From Treponema sp. (GTDB taxonomy: Bacteria > Spirochaetota > Spirochaetia > Treponematales > Treponemataceae), in the NCBI GenBank assembly GCA_017548565.1, contig JAFYZU010000005.1, positions 1 through 64,000 on the forward strand: a stretch of 64,000 bases of DNA, in the 5' to 3' direction. Made by a program: the position numbers and the translations under genes. Positions 1 to 7,369 of the stretch are shown here, piece by piece. Numbering within the stretch: position 1 is the first letter of the stretch; the number at the start of each line of letters is the position of its first letter. The notes under the pieces are model-generated. The model was not told the DNA's origin and made no database searches. It saw only the letters and a list, made by a program, of their open reading frames with translations.

Positions 1-936
1 TACTTCTTTTACTTTTGTTATCTGTTCTCCATTTATGCTGTATTTAATAAATGTAGATGCCGTTTTTTTGCTATTCCTGTAGATTGCTTTATTAATGATG
101 ATTTTATTTCCAGAGACATACTCTAAATACATATTCGTATAATCTTCATGCTCATAATCCTGATAACTTTCTTGATTTAAATCCCATTCATAAACCTTAT
201 TTTCTACAGAATCTACCTTGTAAAGAACATGTCTACCATTGTTATCATTTATAAACCAGAAATTTCCTTCTTCATCACATAATTGCTGAGTATCCAACAA
301 ACAACCGCTGTCATGTTCTGCCTTTATCTGTTCTTTTAATGTATTAGTTCTGCTGTCAAAAACCTTTATGCCTGTATAATCCTTTCCGTCAGATGTTCTT
401 TCGTTACATAAAATACTATACCCTGTTTTATTTGACCTTCCACAGAATAATGGATAACCATATCCTGCAACTCCGCCTTTTATAAGCTCTACTTCCGTCT
501 TTGTCGGATCAAGACATGCAATGTTTCTTGCATAACATTCATATATATAATATCTGGTTGGATTTTCTCCAAGCTCTATTACTTTATTATCTGACATTCC
601 TTTTTCTTCACCAAAATATACCCAGTCAAAAATCTCATTTTTATCATTTTCAATGTCTATTACTATAAACCTGTCTCCATTACGGAAATATTTTGATGTT
701 CCCTTAAATTTTTTCTTCTTACCTGCATAATAACGCTTTTCACAAACAGGCATACTTACTACAATAGGTTCTTTTAAATGGCTGAACGTCTTAATTGTAG
801 TTTTTGCATATATTTCTTCGTTTCCTCCTCTGTATTCATAATCATTAGGGTCTGCATAATCTGGAAATATATCAAAACATGAAACAAAAAGCGTCATGCA
901 AAACAATAAACATATAAATTTTATCTTGTTTTTCAT
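1..936 (-). CDS. Lipoprotein of duplicated cassette, copy 1 (3' end outside window)
   Basis: The frame is open for 312 codons from an ATG at 936 to the window edge, so the C-terminus is missing. The N-terminus is a lipoprotein signal (MKNKIKF, hydrophobic core, then LFVSC with the lipidated Cys near residue 20). It is followed by an FPDY..DPNDYEYRGGNEE segment almost identical to the gene at 15447-16736. The rest resembles a beta-propeller-like string of short strands, but I recognise no named domain. It lies about 60 bases downstream of the NlpC/P60-like gene on the same strand, the same order as in copy 2, so the two are probably co-transcribed. Function unknown; an envelope partner of the upstream gene is inferred only from conserved adjacency. 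Confidence 0.85.
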   Translation of the reverse strand, partial: MKNKIKFICLLFCMTLFVSCFDIFPDYADPNDYEYRGGNEEIYAKTTIKTFSHLKEPIVVSMPVCEKRYYAGKKKKFKGTSKYFRNGDRFIVIDIENDKNEIFDWVYFGEEKGMSDNKVIELGENPTRYYIYECYARNIACLDPTKTEVELIKGGVAGYGYPLFCGRSNKTGYSILCNERTSDGKDYTGIKVFDSRTNTLKEQIKAEHDSGCLLDTQQLCDEEGNFWFINDNNGRHVLYKVDSVENKVYEWDLNQESYQDYEHEDYTNMYLEYVSGNKIIINKAIYRNSKKTASTFIKYSINGEQITKVKEV

Positions 937-960
937 TTTTTTTCTTTCCTCTTAAAAATC

Positions 961-979
961 TATAAGTAAGTATAAAAAA
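961..979. repeat. 19-bp inverted repeat arm, left side of cassette gene A copy 1
   Basis: TATAAGTAAGTATAAAAAA here is the exact reverse complement of 2261-2279. The two arms flank the NlpC/P60-like gene, one in its 5' leader and one between it and the lipoprotein gene. Confidence 0.9.
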
Positions 980-997
980 TTCTTAATTTAAATTTTA

Positions 998-2244
998 TTA
1001 GTAATTAGACCACGTAGTAACTTCTCTTGTTTTTAAAGAAAAATCAATATCCCACGGTGAAATCCACGGCAAAGTTATGGCGAAATTATATCCCGTTCCG
1101 CTCTGCTTATAGCCTTTCCATACTACCTGTGAACAGTAACTGTATTCATCTGAATCCTTGTATTTTATGAATTCATAAACGTAATTCAGATTTCCCTTTC
1201 CGTCTTTCTTTGTTCCAGGAACATATGGAATTCCTACTTTGATTATTTCACCGGTTGCTTCATCAACTTCTGTCTTTCTCTTGTCTGCCCATGAGACTGC
1301 CTTATCGTTTACAGCAGTGCTTTCTCCTATCCACTGTCCGGGAACCTTAAAACTTCCATCTACCCAGTCGAACCAGGAATACTGTCCTACTACCTTCAGA
1401 AGCTTAACGTCTTCTGCATTTTCAAGACCAGAATCACTTCCGCACCAGTAGCCTATCGGTTCAAGCTGAATGCCGTCTACCTGTCCCGGCCATGCGCCAT
1501 GCTTCGGATATGATGTAATCGTAGCCATTGTCATACCATCCCACCCTTCAACCAATTTACTATCTACATACTTTTTGTCTAAATACATCATCGAAGCGTG
1601 TCCCGGATACTTGCTGTTTGCATAAAGGACCCTTCCACGTTTGTAATTTTTTACGTATATATTAAGAGTTTTTCGATTAAGACTTGCTTTCCAGCGTTCT
1701 ACAAATCCATCGCTTTCTACAGGCTCTGTCTCTTCGTCTGCTTCACGCTGCTTTTCAATCTTCCTGATTCCCTTTGCATAGGCTTCTGCATAGCTTTTTG
1801 CAAAGGCTTCTTCCCGTTCTTCTTCGGCACATCTTTTAGTTTTTGATGCTGCTCTTTCGAATGCCGAATTCTCTATAGCGATTGCTTGTAAAAGTGTTGT
1901 ATCATTTTCAAGCACCTTTGCATATTCGCTAATCTGAGTTTCTTTCCATGCTTCTACCATCATGGCTTTTTCAGCATCAGTACAGTCTGCAAATGTCTTT
2001 TCTGTTCCGTCTTCTTTTACTACTTTCATTTCATAAAAGAATTCCGGTATACAGAAGTCATCTGCATTTCGACCATTGGAAATGTTGTTGAAAGAAAACA
2101 TATTTTCTACATATGCTTTTGCGACAGATTCAGGTGTTTTTCCCTGATCTAAGATGGTGTTTTTACAACCAGTTATCATAATTGTAAAAACTAAACAGAA
2201 TGAGAGTACCTTGTACCTTGTACAAATCGTTTTTTAATTGACAT
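998..2244 (-). CDS. Secreted permuted NlpC/P60-like protein, copy 1, frameshifted in the signal peptide (phase-off)
   Basis: The first 65 bases after the ATG at 2244 (behind a GGAGA site) are in a different frame from the long open frame that starts near 2179. The intended product matches copy 2: MSIKKRF, a hydrophobic stretch, then a lipobox ending ITGC. Here one 7-base repeat unit is missing, so translation from the proper ATG stops after 17 codons. The 393-residue body has a helical N-terminal half and a C-terminal half with a GHASMMYL motif (His about 194 of the open frame) and SYCSQVVWKGY (Cys about 349). His before Cys is the arrangement of permuted papain-like NlpC/P60 (YiiX/YebB-type) hydrolases, which act on peptidoglycan peptides or lipids. 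Substrate unknown. Restoring one unit would restore an exported lipoprotein. Confidence 0.8.
2206..2223 (-). repeat. Heptanucleotide tandem repeat (GTACAAG)x2 inside signal-peptide codons
   Basis: Two GTACAAG units plus GTAC on the minus strand. The paralogous position at 18036-18060 has three units. The 7-base difference accounts exactly for the frameshift between the two copies. Confidence 0.92.
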
Positions 2245-2260
2245 TGTCTTCTCCTTTTAC

Positions 2261-2279
2261 TTTTTTATACTTACTTATA
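2261..2279. repeat. 19-bp inverted repeat arm, right side of cassette gene A copy 1
   Basis: TTTTTTATACTTACTTATA, exact reverse complement of 961-979. It sits between the -10 box and the ribosome binding site, so it covers the predicted transcription start and leader. Confidence 0.9.
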
Positions 2280-2284
2280 TTTAA

Positions 2285-2313
2285 ATTATAAGGGTGTTTA
2301 CCTGTGGTGTCAA
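2285..2313 (-). promoter_or_regulatory. Consensus sigma-70 promoter of cassette copy 1
   Basis: TTGACA (2308-2313), a 17-base spacer and TATAAT (2285-2290) on the minus strand: a perfect match in both hexamers and spacing. It lies just outside the inverted repeat arm at 2261-2279. Confidence 0.88.
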
Positions 2314-2357
2314 GTAAACGCATCGAAATCGATATAATAGATTTTCATACCCCCTTA

Positions 2358-2801
2358 TTATAACTCAAGGAGTTTTGTACATCCTTTAAGCACATCATCA
2401 TAAGTGCTGTCAAAATTTCCGGTATACCAGGGATCGGCTACCTCTCGGTCACTTCCTGTAAATTCAAGCAGAAGATGAATTTTATTTTCTGGATCATTAT
2501 TCCAGTATCTGTTCATATAGAACAAATTTTCGCTGTCCATTCCAATCAGAAGATCATAATTATTGTAATCTGCCTTCGTAATCTGTCGTGCATAATGTCT
2601 TGTAAACGGAACACCTTCTTCGCGAAGTTTTGCTTTTGCAGGAGGATACATATCATTTCCAAGCTCTTCTGTACTTGTAGCAGCCGATTCAATCAGAAAA
2701 TCCTTTTCACGACCAGCCTTTTTTACCAGATTTTTCATAACGAATTCTGCCATTGCCGATCTGCATATATTTCCATGGCAGACAAAAAGTATTTTTACCA
2801 T
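2358..2801 (-). CDS. Low-molecular-weight protein-tyrosine phosphatase
   Basis: A 147-residue protein of normal family length. The N-terminus VKILFVCHGNICRSAMAE contains the C-x5-R phosphate loop (Cys8, Arg14) with the following Ser, and VADPWY near residue 122 supplies the general-acid Asp. It removes phosphate from tyrosine residues, or possibly arsenate, in the cytoplasm. The start has no Shine-Dalgarno sequence. TAGAAT with an upstream TGn ends 6 bases before the ATG, so the mRNA is probably leaderless. The gene stands alone, upstream of the cassette promoter on the same strand. Family assignment is firm; the biological target is unknown. Confidence 0.92.
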   Translation of the reverse strand: MVKILFVCHGNICRSAMAEFVMKNLVKKAGREKDFLIESAATSTEELGNDMYPPAKAKLREEGVPFTRHYARQITKADYNNYDLLIGMDSENLFYMNRYWNNDPENKIHLLLEFTGSDREVADPWYTGNFDSTYDDVLKGCTKLLEL

Positions 2802-2807
2802 ACAGGG

Positions 2808-2816
2808 ATTCTATCA
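2808..2816 (-). promoter_or_regulatory. Extended -10 promoter abutting the phosphatase ATG
   Basis: Minus-strand TGA-TAGAAT, then CCCTGT and the ATG. Transcription starting 6-7 bases after the -10 would begin at the start codon. No clear -35 hexamer (T-rich). Confidence 0.5.
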
Positions 2817-2890
2817 TAAAAAACAATAATAAAAAATATAAATATGTAACCTATCTTCTTCTGCATGTTTTTATAATTGAATACTGATAC

Positions 2891-2965
2891 TTATGTTTTT
2901 TTCATAATTGACCTCCTTACAATTAAAGATGGGTTTTCGTTTATCACGGAAATCCATCTTTTTTT
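2891..2965. other. Hairpin with U-run (plus) and a four-codon ORF behind a perfect Shine-Dalgarno (minus)
   Basis: On the plus strand, 2925-2939 and 2947-2961 form a 15-pair stem with two or three wobble pairs and a 7-base loop. Five Ts follow, as in an intrinsic terminator, yet no plus-strand gene precedes it. On the minus strand the hairpin is followed by AAGGAGG (2912-2918), 6 bases, then ATG AAA AAA ACA TAA (2891-2905), a four-residue MKKT peptide. It could be a remnant of a lost exported protein's start, a leader, or a short RNA terminated here. No convincing -35 was found upstream on the plus strand. Confidence 0.4.
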
Positions 2966-2987
2966 CGCTTTTTTCGTTTTCCCTATC

Positions 2988-3016
2988 TTTATATGATATC
3001 TTTGCCATGTTATAAT
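2988..3016 (+). promoter_or_regulatory. Probable dnaE promoter
   Basis: TATAAT at 3011-3016 with a weak -35 TTTATA 17 bases upstream. A short leader with GGGAGG (3034-3039) precedes the dnaE ATG. Confidence 0.55.
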
Positions 3017-3044
3017 ATCCTTAAGCTTTCCCTGGGAGGATTTT

Positions 3045-6000
3045 ATGGCAGATTATCACGAGTTCCCGGCCGCACCGGAAGGAACTCCAGTTTCTAATTT
3101 CGTTCATCTTCATGTTCACTCTGATTATTCACTCTTAGACAGCTGTGCAACCTTAGACAAGCTTGTTGCAAAAGCAAAAATCCTGAACATGCCGGCCCTT
3201 GCCTTAACTGATCACGGAAATATGTACGGTGCCTTGAATTTTGAAAAACTCTGTCATAAAAACGGAATTAATCCTATTGTCGGCGAAGAATTCTATGTTG
3301 CTTTCGGAAGTCATTACGAAAAAAACGATGTTCCCTATTCCCGTAAAGGAGAAGAAGGCGACCGTCATGCACATTATTTTCACTTAATCCTTTTATGCGA
3401 AAATCAGAAGGGATACGAAAATCTCTGCTGGCTTTCGAGCCGTGCTTTCTGTGATGAAAATGCAATTTACTATGGAAAACCACGTATTGATTATGCACTT
3501 CTTGAACAGTATCACGAAGGATTAATCTGCTGTTCTGCCTGTATCCAGGGTGAACTTCCGCAGCTGCTTCTTGCAAACATGGATCAGGAAGCCGAAGAAC
3601 TTGCCCTCAAATACAGTAAGCTTTTCGGACCGGATCATTATTATATTGAAATTCAGAATCACGGAATTCCTGAACAGAAAATCGTCGCACAAAAGCTCAT
3701 CGCACTGGCAAGAAAACTCAACATCCCTCTTGTAGCGACAAACGATATTCATTATGTAGAACGTGAAGATGCACTTGCACAGGATGCCCTCAGATGCATT
3801 GGTTTTAAAAATCTGCTGCATCAGCCTCATTCTAAGATGGGTGGCGACGAAGATCTCGATTCATGGTATTTTAAAACAGAAGCAGAAATGCGCTCTCTTT
3901 TTCCGGATTGTCCCGACGCCTTTGACAATACAATAAAAATTGCAAATATGTGTAATCTCGAAATAAAGCAGTATGAAACACCTGAGCTTAAAGCCTGTCT
4001 TCCACGTTTCGAGCTTCCAAAGGAATTTCAGACACACGGAGAAGATTATCAGTCAGATCAGAATGATTACCTTAAGTTTATCGTCGAGGAAGGTCTTAAA
4101 AAACGCTATAAAGAGATTACACCGGAAATCCGTGAACGCGCAGATTATGAAATGAATACGATTTTCACAATGGGATTTTCAGGATATTTCTTAATCGTAT
4201 GGGAATTCATCAACTGGTCAAAATCAACTTATGATAATGTAAACAAAAAACCAAAGCCTTATATCCCGATTGGACCCGGTCGTGGTTCTGGAGCCGGTTC
4301 TCTCGTAGCCTACGCAATGACTATTACCGATATAGATCCTTTCAAATATGGTCTGATTTTTGAACGATTTTTGAATCCTGAACGAGTTTCAATGCCCGAT
4401 TTCGACGTTGATATGGATTTCGATTACCGTCAGGACATTATCCAGCATACAAGAGATTTATATGGTGATGAAAACGTCGGTCATATCGTAACCTTCGGTA
4501 CTTTAAAACCAAAAAACTGTATTGCAGACGTAGGACGAATTCTTGATATTCCTCTTGCAGAAGTCAACATGCTCAAAAAATGCATTCCTGCAAGTCCAAA
4601 AGCAACTCTAAAAGATGCATTCTCTCCTCCAACCGAAAAAATGCCGGATGGTGGCAAACTCATGCCATATATCAATGATCCGAAATATACAGAGCTTTTT
4701 GACCTTGCATTCAAGCTTGAGGGTGTAAAACGAAATACCGGTCTTCATGCTTCGGGAATGGTTATCGGTCTTACGGCTCTTCCAAACTGGGCTCCTGTTT
4801 TCAAGGACTATAAAACCGGAGAAGTCGGTGTTCAATATACGATGGATATAATCGAACCGTGTGGTCTTGTAAAATTCGACTATCTCGGATTAAAAACACT
4901 TTCTCTTATCCGTTATGCCGAAGAAATCATAAACAAGCATAAAAAACCAGGAGAACCGGATTTAGTAACTGCAGATGTACCCGAAGATGACAAGCTTACG
5001 TTTGAGCTTTTTCAGCGCGGTGATTCAGTTGCTGTCTTCCAGTTTGAAAGTCCCGGCATGCAGAAAATCCTCCGTGATTTTAAGCCAGAAAAAATTGAAG
5101 ATCTTGTTGCCTTGAACGCACTTTACAGACCTGGTCCTATGGATTGTATTCCACAATACATTCAGGGAAAATGGCATCCTGAAACAATTCATTATCCGGA
5201 TCCTTCGCTTGAAAATCTTCTGAAAGAAACATACGGCGTAATGGTTTATCAGGAACAGATTATGAAGGTTGCCCAGATAATCGCTGGCTTCTCTCTTGGT
5301 GGTGCCGATATGCTTCGTCGTGCCATGGGAAAGAAAAAACCTGAAGTTCTTATGGGAAAGAAAAAGGACTTTGTTGAAGGTGCCCTTAAAAACGGTCATA
5401 CTGAACAGCATGCAGAAGAAATTTTTGATATCATGATTCCTTTTGCTGGATATGGTTTTAATAAATCTCATGCTGCTGCTTACTCAGTTCTTGCTTACAG
5501 AACCGGCTGGCTCAAGGCTCATTATCCTGCTGAATTCATGGCGGCAAACCTTACAAATGAAATTACTGCAACAGATACACTTCCTGTTTATATAGAAGAA
5601 GCACGAAAAATGGGAATTCCTGTAGATGCCCCGGACGTTAACCGTTCAGATGTTCTTTTTGATGTAATTGACGGACGAATCGTTTTTGGTCTTAAAGGAA
5701 TTAAAGGAATGGGCGATGCCGCATCACAGACAATCGTAAATGAACGTAAAGCAAACGGTCCATATAAATCATATATGGATTTTATTAAACGAATAGGTGC
5801 AATAGAAGAAATTGATTCGGACGGAAGAGCAAAAACAATCGTCAATAAAAAAGCAATTGAAGTTTTAATCAAGACAGGTGCCTTTGATAATATTCCTTCA
5901 GAAGGAAATGTAAAGCATAACCGGGCAACCCTTCTTGAAAATCTTGAAGCATCACTTGATTTTGTTGAAGACTTCATTGAAGATAAGAAAAAAGGACAGG

Positions 6001-6773
6001 GAGATTTATTCGGTGAACTTCCGGACGATCAGCAGGCATATTCAGAATTCAAATTTCAGGTTATAGGAGATATTCCGAAAATGCAGCAGCTGAACATGGA
6101 AAAAGAATGCATCGGCTGTTATGTAAGCGGACATCCTCTTGATGAATACAGAAAAGTAATTGAGCGTGCAGTAACAGTTTCTTCAAAAACACTGCCCCGT
6201 ATTGCACCTGAAGAAAAAGCTTTCGTTGATTCGCTTGTAAATCAGGGAGTAAGTGAATGGCAGGCAAAAACTCAGCAGAAATCTTACGTTGCACTCGGAA
6301 TGCTTCAGGACCTTCGGGAAATAAGAACTAAAAAAGGAGATTCCATGGCATTTGCCAAGCTCAGTGATTTTGACGGGCAGATTGACTGTGTATTCTTTTC
6401 CAAAACCTGGAATCTTCTGAAAAATCAGCTTGAAAATTCAGGAATCTATGCCTTCAGGGGAAAAATCGATGCACAGAAAGATCCTCCTTCATTTCTCGTT
6501 GAATCTCTCGAAAATGTTGATGAACTTACACAGCACTCTATCCAGTCTGTACACATTACGCTTGAACCGGATTTTGCCGAAAAACATGCGCTTGATCAGT
6601 TAAAGAATTTTTTATTTGATAAAACAGGCAATTGTTCAGTATATTTACATATAAATACAGGAAATAATCCTTATGTCATAAAAGCAAATGAACAGCTCAG
6701 GATTAATCCTTCTGAAGAAATCCTGAAAAATTTAAAGGAAATAAACTTTGTAAAAGAGGTCTGGACAGAATGA
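3045..6773 (+). CDS. dnaE: DNA polymerase III alpha subunit
   Basis: A 1242-residue catalytic subunit of the replicative polymerase. The N-terminal PHP domain opens with HLHVHSDYSLLDSC (about residues 22-35). The polymerase core carries PDFDVDMDF near residues 451-459 with the catalytic aspartates. YRPGPMD and GYGFNKSHAAAYSV follow in the fingers and helix-hairpin-helix region, and a C-terminal OB-fold segment ends the protein. The DnaE type is indicated by the N-terminal PHP domain without an inserted exonuclease. The start is fixed by GGGAGG 5 bases upstream. The stop overlaps the next ATG by four bases (ATGA), so the YggT gene is translationally coupled. Essential for chromosome replication. 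Confidence 0.97.
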   Translation: MADYHEFPAAPEGTPVSNFVHLHVHSDYSLLDSCATLDKLVAKAKILNMPALALTDHGNMYGALNFEKLCHKNGINPIVGEEFYVAFGSHYEKNDVPYSRKGEEGDRHAHYFHLILLCENQKGYENLCWLSSRAFCDENAIYYGKPRIDYALLEQYHEGLICCSACIQGELPQLLLANMDQEAEELALKYSKLFGPDHYYIEIQNHGIPEQKIVAQKLIALARKLNIPLVATNDIHYVEREDALAQDALRCIGFKNLLHQPHSKMGGDEDLDSWYFKTEAEMRSLFPDCPDAFDNTIKIANMCNLEIKQYETPELKACLPRFELPKEFQTHGEDYQSDQNDYLKFIVEEGLKKRYKEITPEIRERADYEMNTIFTMGFSGYFLIVWEFINWSKSTYDNVNKKPKPYIPIGPGRGSGAGSLVAYAMTITDIDPFKYGLIFERFLNPERVSMPDFDVDMDFDYRQDIIQHTRDLYGDENVGHIVTFGTLKPKNCIADVGRILDIPLAEVNMLKKCIPASPKATLKDAFSPPTEKMPDGGKLMPYINDPKYTELFDLAFKLEGVKRNTGLHASGMVIGLTALPNWAPVFKDYKTGEVGVQYTMDIIEPCGLVKFDYLGLKTLSLIRYAEEIINKHKKPGEPDLVTADVPEDDKLTFELFQRGDSVAVFQFESPGMQKILRDFKPEKIEDLVALNALYRPGPMDCIPQYIQGKWHPETIHYPDPSLENLLKETYGVMVYQEQIMKVAQIIAGFSLGGADMLRRAMGKKKPEVLMGKKKDFVEGALKNGHTEQHAEEIFDIMIPFAGYGFNKSHAAAYSVLAYRTGWLKAHYPAEFMAANLTNEITATDTLPVYIEEARKMGIPVDAPDVNRSDVLFDVIDGRIVFGLKGIKGMGDAASQTIVNERKANGPYKSYMDFIKRIGAIEEIDSDGRAKTIVNKKAIEVLIKTGAFDNIPSEGNVKHNRATLLENLEASLDFVEDFIEDKKKGQGDLFGELPDDQQAYSEFKFQVIGDIPKMQQLNMEKECIGCYVSGHPLDEYRKVIERAVTVSSKTLPRIAPEEKAFVDSLVNQGVSEWQAKTQQKSYVALGMLQDLREIRTKKGDSMAFAKLSDFDGQIDCVFFSKTWNLLKNQLENSGIYAFRGKIDAQKDPPSFLVESLENVDELTQHSIQSVHITLEPDFAEKHALDQLKNFLFDKTGNCSVYLHINTGNNPYVIKANEQLRINPSEEILKNLKEINFVKEVWTE

Positions 6774-7363
6774 TTCAAGTAATACTTTCAATTTTATCTT
6801 TCGTAATTTTATGCTACGTTATTTTATGCTGTATAAATGTTTTCATGTCATGGATTCCCGGAGCAAAATTCACCTCTTTCGGAAAATTTGTCTCAAAGGT
6901 TACAAATCCATATCTTAATTTTTTCTCAAAAAGCGGAAAGCTCAGAATCGGAAACATCGATTTTTCACCGGCACTTGCAATCGGTATATTAACTCTGCTC
7001 GCTTCTATTTTAGGTCAGATTGGATCAAACGGCTATATCCGTGCAGGAGTAATCATAAGTTCAATTGTTGGAATGCTTTTAAGTCTTATTATTTCACTGC
7101 TGGGTATACTTTTCCTTATTGTTTTTATCAGGTGGATTGTACTTCTTGTAAACAAAAAAACTACTCCATACAATTCTATCTGGAATTCTGCAGATGGATT
7201 TTTAAACACCCTGACTTCAAAAATCACGGGACCATTCACAAAAAAATCAATGAGCTACGACAAAAAGCTTCTTGCAGCATGGATTATTCTTCTGATTTTA
7301 ATTGCAATCGGTTCGATTATAAGATTCCTTCTCTGCAGTATTTTATTACGTATTCCGTTTTAA
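6770..7363 (+). CDS. YggT-family integral membrane protein (two YggT units)
   Basis: A 197-residue hydrophobic protein with about four to five membrane segments. The first half contains CINVFMSWIPGAKFTSFGKF followed by NPYLNFF, the YggT family signature. The second half repeats the pattern more loosely (FIRWIVLLV, then a soluble loop and another hydrophobic pair). YggT proteins are linked to osmotic tolerance and, in some bacteria, to division or septum organisation; no reaction is known. It overlaps dnaE by four bases and is followed six bases later by recG, so it sits in a replication/repair operon. Confidence 0.8.
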   Translation: MIQVILSILSFVILCYVILCCINVFMSWIPGAKFTSFGKFVSKVTNPYLNFFSKSGKLRIGNIDFSPALAIGILTLLASILGQIGSNGYIRAGVIISSIVGMLLSLIISLLGILFLIVFIRWIVLLVNKKTTPYNSIWNSADGFLNTLTSKITGPFTKKSMSYDKKLLAAWIILLILIAIGSIIRFLLCSILLRIPF

Positions 7364-7369
7364 CAAAGG

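Noticed and set aside
2795-2866. 23-codon hydrophobic peptide (MQKKIGYIFIF...) upstream of the phosphatase, possible type I toxin
   Set aside because: No ribosome binding site, very AT-rich so a chance hydrophobic frame is likely, and it overlaps the phosphatase promoter and start.
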